From contig NZ_JADIJK010000028.1 in NCBI RefSeq assembly GCF_017355205.1, forward strand, positions 1 through 64,000: a DNA stretch of 64,000 nt, written 5' to 3'. Shown here one piece after another: positions 1 through 8,648 of the stretch. A program made the position numbers and the translations under genes. The notes under the pieces were generated by a model. The model was given only the letters and a program-made list of their open reading frames with translations. It did not search any database and was not told the DNA's origin. The DNA is from Bacillus sp. SD088 (lineage in GTDB: Bacteria > Bacillota > Bacilli > Bacillales > Bacillaceae_C). How positions within the stretch are numbered: the stretch's first letter is position 1; each line of letters starts with the position of its first letter.

Positions 1-167
1 GGAAACTATAAAATTCTTGGCTTGTGGATAAGTTGTAATTTTGAGTTTTGTCATCTAGCTCCAGCGCCTAGCCCCTCGAGGTCAAATAACCTTGAACCTA
101 GGAAGGGAAAAAGCTCTTCAGGAACATTTGCTTGTCGGGGCTGATCCAGGCGCTTGCGCTTTTGTTC
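1..167. repeat. Composite intergenic repeat, copy A
   Basis: Starts with a TGTGGATAA-containing edge (23-31), then a CTAGCTCCAGCGCC segment, and ends in a GGCGCTTGCGCTTTTG edge near 152-167. The same two edges recur near 6757-7259, 15400-15606 and 31275-31448. The inner part contains a CCTCGAGG palindrome. No gene is visible in the first 212 bases. The copy may be cut by the window start. Confidence 0.7.
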
Positions 168-212
168 TCGTTTGAACAGTGTCAGGTTTCATAAAAGCCA
201 ATGATCTCTATA

Positions 213-458
213 TTATTTTCCTTCATTTTTATTGAAACGATCTTGCACTTTATTCTTTTTTTTATCACGATGTAGGACAAACCCTGAAATAAACCCTAAA
301 CCGATCACCAAAAGTATGACCCCACTTAAAAATTGTAACCAGAGAAATGGAAAAGGGGGTTGCAGAATACCAAATAGCATATCTCGCATTAATTTGATCC
401 CATATCCTGCTAAAATAACGGGAATGACTAATAAAACTAGTGCCACGATTCTACCCAT
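213..458 (-). CDS. yqzF: YqzF-like small membrane protein (DUF2627 family)
   Basis: An 81-residue protein with two hydrophobic helices (about residues 4-24 and 38-60), a short loop between them and a basic, lysine-rich tail. It resembles B. subtilis YqzF, which lies beside the bkd genes there as it does here. The frame is open further upstream, but the ATG at 458 follows an AGAAGGAG site by seven bases and gives the expected family length. The function is unknown. It is transcribed away from the bcd operon. The call rests on size, membrane pattern and gene context. Confidence 0.75.
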   Translation of the reverse strand: MGRIVALVLLVIPVILAGYGIKLMRDMLFGILQPPFPFLWLQFLSGVILLVIGLGFISGFVLHRDKKKNKVQDRFNKNEGK

Positions 459-568
459 ATATATACTCCTTCTATTTAGCCGCCTTTTAGTGAGTCGCTT
501 CATTTCAAGCAAACATGTGGCAACTTTGTCAATTTCTATATAAAAAAATCATAGTACACCTTAAAGAT

Positions 569-597
569 TTGTCAAGCAACGGGCTTTTCGTTACAAT
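569..597 (+). promoter_or_regulatory. Predicted sigma-A promoter of the bcd-bkd operon
   Basis: TTGTCA (569-574), a 17-base spacer and TACAAT (592-597). It lies about 190 bases before bcd. The B. subtilis operon uses sigma-L with the activator BkdR; I see no -24/-12 GG-GC element here and no bkdR gene in the window, so ordinary housekeeping transcription is inferred. Confidence 0.6.
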
Positions 598-644
598 AAT
601 AGAATAGGAATTATGATTAGGTATCAAGATTAGGTCTTAAAGAG

Positions 645-757
645 GACGTTCAAAAAGTCCGGTGAAAATAACACTGTAAGATAAAGCATATTCGACTAGG
701 TGCTGATACATCCTGGGTCGAATATCGAATTTATCCTCCTTTTTGAACACGTCTTAA
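645..757. repeat. Imperfect inverted-repeat element in the bcd leader
   Basis: The outer arms read GACGTTCAAAAAG (652-664 region) and CTTTTTGAACACGTC (740-754), which are near complements. The inner arms ATTCGACTAGG (690-700) and CCTGGGTCGAAT (711-722) also pair. The whole could fold into one long hairpin of about 110 nt. Its left end nearly matches 21 bases downstream of deoB (29889-29909). It looks like a small palindromic repeat (MITE or REP type). It sits between the predicted promoter and the bcd start, so it would be part of the leader RNA. Confidence 0.55.
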
Positions 758-782
758 AGAGATATTTCTGGAGGCGCTCAAA

Positions 783-1880
783 TTGAAAATCTTTGATTAT
801 ATGGTGAAATATGATTATGAACAACTTTTATTTTGTCAAGATGAAGCATCAGGTTTAAAGGCGATCATTGCGTTACACGATACAACGCTTGGCCCTGCTT
901 TAGGCGGGACAAGAATGTGGACGTATGAAACAGAAGAAGCGGCGATTGAAGACGCTTTGCGATTGGCAAAAGGAATGACATATAAAAATGCGGCAGCCGG
1001 TCTTAATTTAGGTGGTGGAAAAACGGTTATTATCGGCGACCCAAAAAAGGACAAAAATGAAGCGATGTTTAGAGCTTTTGGTCGATATATTCAAGGATTA
1101 AACGGTCGCTATATTACTGCTGAGGATGTCGGCACAACCGTGGAAGATATGGATTTGATCCATGAAGAAACCAACTTTGTAACTGGGATTTCCCAAGCTG
1201 CTGGGTCATCAGGAAACCCATCTCCTGTGACAGCTTATGGCTGTTATGTGGGGATGAAAGCTGCTGCTAAAGAAGCTTATGGATCTGATTCTCTTGAAGG
1301 GAAAGTTGTAGCCGTTCAAGGTGTGGGGAATGTGTCGTTTGAATTATGTCGATATTTACATAAGGAAGGTGCCTCTTTGATTGTAACAGACATCAATAGG
1401 GAGGCTGCTCATCGCGCGGTTGAAGCTTTTAATGCGAAAGCTGTAGATCCAGAAGAGATTTATGGTGTAGAGGCAGATATTTTTTCACCGTGTGCCTTAG
1501 GAGCCATTATTAATGATCGAACGATCCCCCAATTAAAGGCAAAAGTAATTGCTGGGTCGGCCAATAATCAATTACAAGATCCTCAGCATGGCGAGCTTAT
1601 TCATGAACTGGGAATTGTCTATGCTCCAGATTATGTCATTAACGCTGGGGGAGTAATCAATGTGGCAGATGAATTATCCGGTTATAATCATGACAGGGCA
1701 TTGAAAAAAGTTGAAACCATTTATCAAAATGTCGCAAAGGTTATTGAAATTTCGAAGCGAGACCATATCCCAACATATCTAGCTGCTGATCGTATGGCTG
1801 AAGAAAGAATCGAGCAAATGAGAAAATCTCGCGGTCAATTCCTTCTCAATGATAAACATATTTTGACGAATAGACTTTAA
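783..1880 (+). CDS. bcd: Branched-chain amino acid (leucine) dehydrogenase
   Basis: A 365-residue NAD-dependent enzyme that oxidatively deaminates leucine, isoleucine and valine to their 2-oxo acids. It matches Bacillus Bcd almost residue for residue. Visible landmarks are GMTYKNA with Lys68, GGGK with the catalytic Lys80, and the NAD-binding GVGNVS near residues 180-185. The start is TTG at 783, eight bases after GGAGG. It is the first gene of the operon feeding the branched-chain 2-oxo acid dehydrogenase encoded downstream. B. subtilis has ptb before and buk after bcd; both are absent here, with lpdV starting 37 bases after the stop. Confidence 0.95.
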   Translation: MKIFDYMVKYDYEQLLFCQDEASGLKAIIALHDTTLGPALGGTRMWTYETEEAAIEDALRLAKGMTYKNAAAGLNLGGGKTVIIGDPKKDKNEAMFRAFGRYIQGLNGRYITAEDVGTTVEDMDLIHEETNFVTGISQAAGSSGNPSPVTAYGCYVGMKAAAKEAYGSDSLEGKVVAVQGVGNVSFELCRYLHKEGASLIVTDINREAAHRAVEAFNAKAVDPEEIYGVEADIFSPCALGAIINDRTIPQLKAKVIAGSANNQLQDPQHGELIHELGIVYAPDYVINAGGVINVADELSGYNHDRALKKVETIYQNVAKVIEISKRDHIPTYLAADRMAEERIEQMRKSRGQFLLNDKHILTNRL

Positions 1881-1917
1881 GCTAACGGTCCATAGAAAAT
1901 GATAGGGAGGGATATTA

Positions 1918-3336
1918 ATGGCTACAGAATATGATTTAGTTATTTTGGGAGGCGGAACAGGTGGATATGTCGCTGCGATTCGTGCCTCTCAGCTTGGTTT
2001 AAAGACAGCGATCGTTGAACATGATAAACTCGGTGGTACATGCTTACATAAAGGATGTATACCAAGTAAGGCTATGCTCCGAAGTGCAGAGGTTTTTTCT
2101 CTAGCAAAACGAAGTACTGAATTTGGCGTTGTTACGGATAATGTTCAGTTGCAAATTGAAAAAGTACAAGAACGGAAGCAGAAAATTGTCAACCAATTAT
2201 ATCAAGGCGTTCAGCAACTGATTCAAAAAGGAAATATTGACGTCTATAAGGGAGTAGGTACCATTTTAGGCCCTTCCATTTTCTCACCACTCCCTGGAAC
2301 AGTGTCTGTTGAATTAGAAGACGATAATGAACTATTAATCCCGAAAAACTTAATCATTGCGACAGGATCGAGTCCACGCACTTTACCAGGCTTAGAAATA
2401 GACGGTGAGATTGTGTTGTCATCAGAACATGCTTTAGAACTAGATCAACTGCCAAAATCGATTTTAATTATAGGTGGAGGAGCAATTGGGATAGAATGGG
2501 CTTCCATGCTTTCAGATTTTGGGGTGGAAGTAGCGGTATTGGAATATGCAGACCGCATTTTACCGAACGAAGATCAAGATATCTCTCAAGAACTGACAAA
2601 AGCTCTAACGAAAAAGGGAGTCCAGATCATCCCAAATGCAAAAGTATTGGCTGAAACTATTGAGATCGATCAGGATGAAGCGACAATACAAGTAGAAAAG
2701 CAGGACGAAATAAAGAGCTTTTCTGCAGAGAAAATCCTTGTTTCTGTGGGAAGAGAAGCTAATATCGCACAAATTGGCTTACAAAATACAGATATTCGCC
2801 TTGAAAATAACTTTATTCAAGTCAATCATAATATGCAAACCCAAGAATCACATATGTACGCAATTGGGGATGTTGTTGGTGGATTACAACTTGCTCATGT
2901 TGCGTCACATGAAGGAATTTTAGCTGTAGAACATATCGCCGGACTGAACCCAGATCCTATTCAGTATCAAAATGTACCGAGATGTGTATATAGTCATCCG
3001 GAGGTTGCTAGTATTGGTATGACAGAAAGTGAGGCTTTAGATGCTGGCTTTCAAGTTAAAACAGGGAAATTTCCCTTCTTAGCGAATGGAAAGGCGCTTG
3101 TTTTTGGTGATACAACTGGCTTTGTTAAGCTAATAGCTGATCAAAAAAACAATGACCTATTGGGAGTTCATATGATTGGTCCAAATGTAACAGATTTAAT
3201 TTCCGAAGCAGGCTTAGCTCATGTTTTAGATGCAACTCCTTGGGAAGTGGGAACGATGATCCACCCACATCCATCATTAAGCGAAACAATAGGTGAAGCA
3301 GCATTGGCTGTGGACCGAGCAGCAATCCATATATAA
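1918..3336 (+). CDS. lpdV: Dihydrolipoyl dehydrogenase (E3) of the branched-chain 2-oxo acid dehydrogenase
   Basis: A 472-residue FAD flavoprotein that reoxidises the lipoyl arm of BkdB with NAD. Landmarks: FAD-binding GGGTGGY at residues 11-17, the redox disulfide Cys42-Cys47 in GGTCLHKGCIPSK, a second dinucleotide fold GGGAIGIEWAS near residue 181, and the C-terminal HPHPSLSE with the catalytic His-Glu pair. The ATG follows GGGAGGG. It lies inside the bkd operon, so it is assigned to this complex rather than to pyruvate dehydrogenase. Confidence 0.93.
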   Translation: MATEYDLVILGGGTGGYVAAIRASQLGLKTAIVEHDKLGGTCLHKGCIPSKAMLRSAEVFSLAKRSTEFGVVTDNVQLQIEKVQERKQKIVNQLYQGVQQLIQKGNIDVYKGVGTILGPSIFSPLPGTVSVELEDDNELLIPKNLIIATGSSPRTLPGLEIDGEIVLSSEHALELDQLPKSILIIGGGAIGIEWASMLSDFGVEVAVLEYADRILPNEDQDISQELTKALTKKGVQIIPNAKVLAETIEIDQDEATIQVEKQDEIKSFSAEKILVSVGREANIAQIGLQNTDIRLENNFIQVNHNMQTQESHMYAIGDVVGGLQLAHVASHEGILAVEHIAGLNPDPIQYQNVPRCVYSHPEVASIGMTESEALDAGFQVKTGKFPFLANGKALVFGDTTGFVKLIADQKNNDLLGVHMIGPNVTDLISEAGLAHVLDATPWEVGTMIHPHPSLSETIGEAALAVDRAAIHI

Positions 3337-3372
3337 TGCCGTATAGATGCAAAAATTAGGGAGGGATTTCAC

Positions 3373-4380
3373 ATGGCAAAAAACCGTCATACTGAGCTCG
3401 GACTTAGTAATGAAGAAGTCTTGGAAATATATGAAACGATGCTGATGGCAAGGCGATTAGATGAGCGAACTTGGTTACTTAATCGTGCTGGAAAGATCCC
3501 CTTTGTTGTTTCTTGTCAAGGACAAGAAGCTGCACAGGTAGGAGCAGCTTTTGCACTTGACAGGGAGAAGGATTATACATTACCTTATTATCGAGATCTT
3601 GGGGTCGTCCTTTCATTCGGGATGACAGCGAAGGATATCATGCTCTCAAGCTTTGCTAAAGCAGAAGACCCAAACTCAGGTGGAAGACAAATGCCAGGCC
3701 ATTTTGGTGATAAGAAAAATAGAATTGTCACTGGGTCTTCGCCGGTTACAACACAAGTTCCTCATGCTGTTGGGATTGCTCTTGCTGCCCGTATGAAGGG
3801 AGAGGATATTGTCACTTTTGTCACTTTTGGGGAAGGTTCATCTAACCAAGGCGATTTCCATGAAGGAGCTAATTTCGCAGGTGTTCATAAATTACCGGTC
3901 ATCTTCATGTGTGAAAATAACCAATATGCTATTTCCGTTCCCCTTGAAAAGCAAATAGCATGTAAGCATGTTGCCGATCGTGCACAAGGGTACGGCATGC
4001 CAGGATTTACAGTAGATGGACAGGATCCTCTTGCCGTCTATGAGGCCGTGAAAATGGCTGCTGAACGGGCAAAGCGTGGGGAAGGACCAACACTAATTGA
4101 AACGATGACACAGCGGACTACTCCTCATTCATCAGATGATGATCATCGTTATTATCGTTCAGAGGAAGAATTATCGCAAATGCAAGAGAATGACCCAATC
4201 GTGTTATTCAACCGATATTTAACAGAAGCTGGCATTTTAAATAAAGATAAAGAAAAGGAAATAAATGATCGAGTGATGAAACAAGTAAACGAGGCAACGG
4301 AATACGCAGAGAATGCACCATATCCGGACCCGGATACGATGGAAAATTTCGTTTATGCAGCGGAAAAACAGGGGGAATAA
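3373..4380 (+). CDS. bkdAA: Branched-chain 2-oxo acid dehydrogenase E1 alpha
   Basis: A 335-residue thiamine-diphosphate-dependent subunit. The ThDP motif spans residues 153-183, starting GEGSSNQGDF and ending ENNQ. The phosphorylation-loop region (YRSEEEL near residue 255) is also recognisable. With BkdAB it decarboxylates branched 2-oxo acids and passes the acyl group to lipoylated BkdB. A GGGAGGG site precedes the ATG. BkdAB starts four bases after its stop, pointing to coupled translation. Confidence 0.95.
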   Translation: MAKNRHTELGLSNEEVLEIYETMLMARRLDERTWLLNRAGKIPFVVSCQGQEAAQVGAAFALDREKDYTLPYYRDLGVVLSFGMTAKDIMLSSFAKAEDPNSGGRQMPGHFGDKKNRIVTGSSPVTTQVPHAVGIALAARMKGEDIVTFVTFGEGSSNQGDFHEGANFAGVHKLPVIFMCENNQYAISVPLEKQIACKHVADRAQGYGMPGFTVDGQDPLAVYEAVKMAAERAKRGEGPTLIETMTQRTTPHSSDDDHRYYRSEEELSQMQENDPIVLFNRYLTEAGILNKDKEKEINDRVMKQVNEATEYAENAPYPDPDTMENFVYAAEKQGE

Positions 4381-4384
4381 AATC

Positions 4385-5368
4385 ATGGCAGTCCTATCTT
4401 ATATTGAAGCTGTCACTCTGGCTATGAAGGAAGAGATGGAGCAAGACGAAACCGTCTTTATCCTTGGAGAGGATGTCGGGAAAAAAGGCGGGGTTTTTAA
4501 GGCAACTCAAGGTTTATATGACCAATTTGGAGAAAATAGGGTTATAGATACTCCACTAGCTGAATCTGCCATTGCTGGAGTTGGTATTGGCGCGGCAATG
4601 TATGGATATAAACCTATCGCAGAGATGCAATTTGCTGACTTTATTATGCCAGCAGTTAATCAAATTATTTCAGAAGCAGCTAGGATTCGCTATCGTTCTA
4701 ATAATGATTGGAATTGTCCCATTGTGATTCGGGCACCTTATGGGGCAGGCGTTGGTGGTGGCTTATACCATTCTCAATCAATCGAAGCGATTTTTGCCAA
4801 TCAGCCAGGTTTGAAGGTTGTCATGCCTTCTACTCCATATGATATAAAAGGATTATTAAAAGCAGCTATTCGTGACGAAGATCCTGTGCTATTTTTAGAA
4901 CATAAAAGAGCTTATCGTATGATTAAAGGTGAGGTACCAGCAGAGGACTATGTATTGCCAATTGGAAAAGCTGATGTGAAAAGAGAAGGCGATGATATAA
5001 CGGTTATTACCTATGGATTATGTGTCCATTTTGCTCTACAAGCTGCTGAACGTTTAGCTGCCGAGGGAATAGAGGTTCATATTCTTGACTTAAGAACAGT
5101 TTATCCGCTTGATCAACAAGCTATTATCGATGCAGCAGTTAAGACAGGTAAAGTATTACTTATCACGGAAGATAATAAAGAAGGTAGCGTTATAAGTGAA
5201 GTAGCAGCGATTATTGCTGAACACTGCCTGTTTGAACTAGACGCACCTATTATGAGATTGGCTGGGCCAGATGTTCCCGCAACATCTTTCGCTCCATCGT
5301 TGGAAAAAAACTTCTTGATTAATCCTGATAAAGTTGAAAAATCAATGCGTGAGCTAGCTGAATTTTAA
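4385..5368 (+). CDS. bkdAB: Branched-chain 2-oxo acid dehydrogenase E1 beta
   Basis: A 327-residue transketolase-type beta subunit that completes the E1 heterotetramer. The N-terminal pyrimidine-binding part carries ILGEDVGKKGGVFKAT and the C-terminal transketolase domain has VITYG and LRTVYPLD. The frame is open 72 bases upstream, but the ATG at 4385 is the family start (MAVLSYIEA). Its ribosome site (AGGGGGA) lies in the last codons of bkdAA. Confidence 0.95.
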   Translation: MAVLSYIEAVTLAMKEEMEQDETVFILGEDVGKKGGVFKATQGLYDQFGENRVIDTPLAESAIAGVGIGAAMYGYKPIAEMQFADFIMPAVNQIISEAARIRYRSNNDWNCPIVIRAPYGAGVGGGLYHSQSIEAIFANQPGLKVVMPSTPYDIKGLLKAAIRDEDPVLFLEHKRAYRMIKGEVPAEDYVLPIGKADVKREGDDITVITYGLCVHFALQAAERLAAEGIEVHILDLRTVYPLDQQAIIDAAVKTGKVLLITEDNKEGSVISEVAAIIAEHCLFELDAPIMRLAGPDVPATSFAPSLEKNFLINPDKVEKSMRELAEF

Positions 5369-5390
5369 TGCAGGTAAGGAGGGTAACATC

Positions 5391-6680
5391 TTGGCAACGG
5401 AAAACATCACCATGCCCAAGCTCGGAGAGAGTGTCACTGAAGGAACAATTATCCGCTGGCTTGTACAGCCAGGCGATCATGTAGAAAAATATGACCCGAT
5501 TGCAGAAGTTATGACGGATAAAGTAAATGCTGAAATTCCCTCTTCTTTTGAGGGGGTTATCGTAGAATTACTCGTAGAAGAGGGAAATACCTTAGAAGTA
5601 GGAAAGAATATCTGTACGATTGAGATTGAGAACGAAGATTACGCACAAAATCAGCCAAAGATCACCGCTAAAGCGAGTGCGAAGCGGGGGGAACCGATGG
5701 ATATGCAGGTACAAAGTGAAAAATCACAAAAACTCAGATTTTCACCAGCTGTCCTTAAGCTTTCTCAGGAACATCAAATTGATTTGTCACAAGTAGCCGG
5801 GACAGGTCAAGGTGGTCGAATTACGAGAAAAGATGTGTTGGGATTCATTGAAACTGGTGTGGCTTCTACTGCTGTTAAAGAAGAAAATCGCATACAAGAG
5901 CCTGAGGCTCAGTCAATAACCACTCAGGAGTCACAAAAACAACAACCAGCATCACCAAAGCCACAGATCCAAACAGGGATGGGAGATATCGAAATTCCCG
6001 TTTCAAATGTTCGCAAAGCGATTGCCAACAAAATGGTTCGTAGTAAGAAAGAAATTCCTCATGCTTGGATGATGATTGAAGTGGATGTCACAAAGCTTGT
6101 TCAATATCGCGATTCCTTGAAAGAGGCGTTTAAACAAAAGGAAGGCTTTAATTTAACTTATTTTGCTTTCTTTATTAAAGCTGTTGCACAAGCTTTGAAA
6201 GAATACCCTATGATGAACTCGATGTGGGCAGGAGATAAAATTATTCAGAAAAAGGATATTAATATTTCCATTGCTGTTGCATCAGGAGATGAATTATTTG
6301 TGCCTGTGATTAAACATGCTGATGAAAAATCGATTAAAGGCATTGCTAGAGACATTGCTGATCTTGCCAAAAAAGCTAGAGAAGGCAAGTTAACCAATGA
6401 GGATATGGAAGGTGGAACCTTTACGATTAATAATACGGGTTCATTTGGATCTGTTCAGTCGATCGGGATCATTAACTATCCGCAAGCAGCTATATTACAA
6501 GTGGAATCGATTATTAAGCGCCCTGTAGTTCTAAATGAAGGGATTGCCATTCGTGATATGGTAAATCTTTGTCTTTCATTAGACCATAGAATATTGGACG
6601 GGCTTATCTCTGGCCATTTTATGCAACGGATTAAAGAAATTCTTGAAAATATACCAAAGGAAAATACATCAGTTTATTAA
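5391..6680 (+). CDS. bkdB: Branched-chain 2-oxo acid dehydrogenase E2 (lipoyl acyltransferase)
   Basis: A 429-residue core subunit. Order: lipoyl domain (residues 4-78, lipoyl lysine Lys44 in MTDKVNA), peripheral-subunit-binding domain (about 117-155), a Gln/Pro/Ser-rich linker, and the catalytic acyltransferase domain (about 200-425) with the HRILDG active-site motif. It transfers the branched acyl group to CoA. TTG start at 5391 behind AAGGAGGG. It is the last gene of the operon, followed at once by a strong terminator. Confidence 0.95.
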   Translation: MATENITMPKLGESVTEGTIIRWLVQPGDHVEKYDPIAEVMTDKVNAEIPSSFEGVIVELLVEEGNTLEVGKNICTIEIENEDYAQNQPKITAKASAKRGEPMDMQVQSEKSQKLRFSPAVLKLSQEHQIDLSQVAGTGQGGRITRKDVLGFIETGVASTAVKEENRIQEPEAQSITTQESQKQQPASPKPQIQTGMGDIEIPVSNVRKAIANKMVRSKKEIPHAWMMIEVDVTKLVQYRDSLKEAFKQKEGFNLTYFAFFIKAVAQALKEYPMMNSMWAGDKIIQKKDINISIAVASGDELFVPVIKHADEKSIKGIARDIADLAKKAREGKLTNEDMEGGTFTINNTGSFGSVQSIGIINYPQAAILQVESIIKRPVVLNEGIAIRDMVNLCLSLDHRILDGLISGHFMQRIKEILENIPKENTSVY

Positions 6681-6690
6681 GAATTAAAAA

Positions 6691-6739
6691 AGGAGCTTTC
6701 AAAAAGTTGAGATAACCTTTTGAAGCTCCTCTTTTTTTG
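6691..6739 (+). terminator. Rho-independent terminator of the bkd operon
   Basis: The arms AGGAGCTTTCAAAAAGTT and ACCTTTTGAAGCTCCT pair over about 15 bp and are followed by CTTTTTTT. Confidence 0.9.
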
Positions 6740-6756
6740 AACATCATCTTAAAACA

Positions 6757-7259
6757 AGAAAAGCGCAAGCGCCCGTTTAGCGACGTACAAACTTTCATAG
6801 TAAGGATGAACAGCTAAAAACGCGCCGTCCTGGCGGCAGACTCAAACGCGACGTCCTGTCGCTTCGTCTGCACTAGTACCTTCTGTACGTCGCAACGCTG
6901 TTCTGACCTACATCCTGTAGCCCTGGGAAAAAGGATACATGAAATGCGAAAGACGGCTGATTAGGAGCGACAAGCAAATGTTCCTGAAACGAAGAAGGGT
7001 GAATTTCCCCTTCTACAATTCAGGGTTATTTTGCGGAACATCGGTTATAGGCTCGACGTCCTGTCGAAACACCGAGAGACTCGCATCCTGCGAGTCTCTC
7101 GCTCCTGCCGTCTGTAGCTAGACAGTACGGCGAAGCATGAGCCGATGTTGACTTACGCAAGCAGAAGCTGAAAGTTTGCTAGTCGCTGGGAGCTGGAGCT
7201 AGACACCAACTGCAAGGTAAACAAGTTATCCACAGGCTACAATTTTATAATTTCCAAAG
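6757..7259. repeat. Composite intergenic repeat, copy B (longest copy)
   Basis: Begins AAGCGCAAGCGCCCG and ends with TTATCCACA (7226-7234) plus a tail matching copies A and D. In between is a string of tiny hairpins: CGCC-GTCCT-GGCG (6823-6835), GCGAC-GTCCT-GTCGC (6848-6862), CTAC-ATCCT-GTAG (6908-6920), TCGAC-GTCCT-GTCGA (7053-7067) and a 12-bp stem with an ATCCT loop (7073-7101). The roughly 500-base gap before brxB is filled by this element; short open frames within it are not credible genes. Confidence 0.75.
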
Positions 7260-7269
7260 CTATAAAAAA

Positions 7270-7289
7270 GGACAGCAAATTGGCTGTCC
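7270..7289 (-). other. Stem-loop, terminator-like on the minus strand
   Basis: GGACAGC and GCTGTCC form a 7-bp stem around a 6-base loop, preceded by six A (7264-7269), which read as T on the minus strand. I see no minus-strand gene that it would end. Confidence 0.4.
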
Positions 7290-7458
7290 AAAACATCTAG
7301 GGAGTTTAGGGGTATGGATCTAGATGTATTATTAGAATACCCATTTTTTGGTTTGTTAAACCTTTTTTATTAAAAAGGCAGGCTTTTCTACTGTTTATCC
7401 AGTAATAACAAACAATAAGCCCACTGATTGAAGTTTCTCTTTATTTAATACTGATTAT

Positions 7459-7488
7459 TTGCCTAAGAGGCCAAGAAACTGCTATGAT
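7459..7488 (+). promoter_or_regulatory. Predicted sigma-A promoter of brxB
   Basis: TTGCCT (7459-7464), an 18-base spacer and TATGAT (7483-7488), about 39 bases before the chosen start. The -35 is imperfect. Confidence 0.45.
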
Positions 7489-7526
7489 AAGATAGAAGAA
7501 TGTTTGTGCGAAGGAGTGAAAATGAA

Positions 7527-7964
7527 GTGAGTATGGATTTTAATCTTTATATGAATGATGTTGTGACTCAGGCACGTGAAGATATGGATAGAGCAGGTTA
7601 TACACAGCTTACAACCCCTGAGGAAGTGGAAGAGAAATTAACGCAAGAAGGAACAACTCTTGTAATGGTCAATTCAGTTTGTGGATGTGCTGGTGGAATT
7701 GCTCGTCCTGCAGCTGCCCACGCTGTCCATTATGATAAGCGACCAGACCGCCTTGTGACAGTCTTTGCTGGCCAAGATAAAGAAGCCACAGCAAAGGCGC
7801 GAAGCTTTTTTACCGATTATCCTCCATCTTCTCCATCCTTTGCTCTGTTAAAAGATGGGGAAATTTGTACAATGGTTGAGCGCCATGAGATTGAGGGACA
7901 TGATCCTATGTCAGTAGTCAATAAACTTCAACAATATTTTGATGAATACTGTGAAGAAGTTTGA
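7527..7964 (+). CDS. brxB: Bacilliredoxin BrxB (YqiW family)
   Basis: A 145-residue thioredoxin-fold thiol protein with the signature Cys-Gly-Cys (Cys52-Gly-Cys54 in [10 protein letters not shown]). Bacilliredoxins remove bacillithiol from S-bacillithiolated proteins after oxidative stress. The chosen start is GTG at 7527, ten bases after AAGGAG, giving the length of B. subtilis YqiW; an in-frame ATG two codons later is the alternative. It stands alone between its own promoter and a short terminator. Confidence 0.92.
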   Translation: MSMDFNLYMNDVVTQAREDMDRAGYTQLTTPEEVEEKLTQEGTTLVMVNSVCGCAGGIARPAAAHAVHYDKRPDRLVTVFAGQDKEATAKARSFFTDYPPSSPSFALLKDGEICTMVERHEIEGHDPMSVVNKLQQYFDEYCEEV

Positions 7965-7971
7965 TAAAGAT

Positions 7972-7997
7972 CCCTAACTTAGGTTAGGGTTTTTTTG
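7972..7997 (+). terminator. Terminator of brxB
   Basis: CCCTAAC and GTTAGGG form a short stem followed by TTTTTTT. Confidence 0.85.
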
Positions 7998-8110
7998 ACG
8001 TCTATCATATACTGGCTACTATTGTCTATAGAGTTGCGATTAGTCACATATTTATGGATGCATGGAGAAGAAGGCTCTAGCGCAAACTATAGATAAAAAG
8101 GGTGTTCACA

Positions 8111-8614
8111 GTGAAATTATGGATGTTGATGTTTCTTTTTATTTCTACACCATTTTGGCCAATGGATACCGTATTGTTGCCAGGAGATTCGCTCATTATT
8201 GTCAATAAACAAACCAATGAACTTGCCTGGTTTGATCAAGGTAGAATAAAAATAAAGACAAAAGTTGCGACAGGGAAAATGAAGGATTGGACACCAGAAG
8301 GAATCTTCACAGTTACAGTAAAAGCCAAGGAGCCCTACTATCGAAAATTAAATATTCCTGGAGGGGCTGCGAATAACCCACTTGGCTCAAGATGGATTGG
8401 CTTTGATGCGAAGGAGACAGATGGGCGTACCTATGGTTTGCATGGTACGAATCAGCCAAATTCAATTGGGCAGTATATCTCAGATGGATGTGTTCGCTTG
8501 GATAAAGAACCTTTGGAACTTTTATATGACCAAGTTCCAATTAATACAAAAGTATTCATTACCGATTCTTCCTTAACCTTTGAACAACTTGCTCAATCAC
8601 AAGGAGTATTATAA
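8111..8614 (+). CDS. L,D-transpeptidase (YkuD/ErfK family), probably exported
   Basis: A 167-residue protein with a hydrophobic N-terminus (residues 2-18) that can act as a signal or anchor, followed by a single YkuD catalytic domain. The active-site motif is present: His111-Gly in LHGTNQP and Ser124-Asp-Gly-Cys127 in SDGCVRL, with Cys127 as the nucleophile. Such enzymes cross-link or edit peptidoglycan and resist most penicillins. GTG at 8111 follows AAGGGTG by about eight bases; the GTG at 8102 lies too close to that site. There is no LysM domain, unlike B. subtilis YkuD. Which paralogue it is cannot be told by eye. Confidence 0.85.
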   Translation: MKLWMLMFLFISTPFWPMDTVLLPGDSLIIVNKQTNELAWFDQGRIKIKTKVATGKMKDWTPEGIFTVTVKAKEPYYRKLNIPGGAANNPLGSRWIGFDAKETDGRTYGLHGTNQPNSIGQYISDGCVRLDKEPLELLYDQVPINTKVFITDSSLTFEQLAQSQGVL

Positions 8615-8647
8615 AAGGTGAGAGACTACGTCCTCACCTTTCATTTT
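8615..8647. terminator. Bidirectional terminator between the L,D-transpeptidase and prli42
   Basis: AAGGTGAG (8615-8622) pairs with CTCACCTT (8633-8640). T-rich sequence follows on the plus strand, and the A-run at 8613-8616 reads as T on the minus strand. Confidence 0.75.
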
Positions 8648-8648
8648 C

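Noticed and set aside
6939-7121. Open frame of about 60 codons within repeat copy B
   Set aside because: No ribosome site, it runs through hairpin modules shared with non-coding copies, and the composition is unlike the neighbouring genes.
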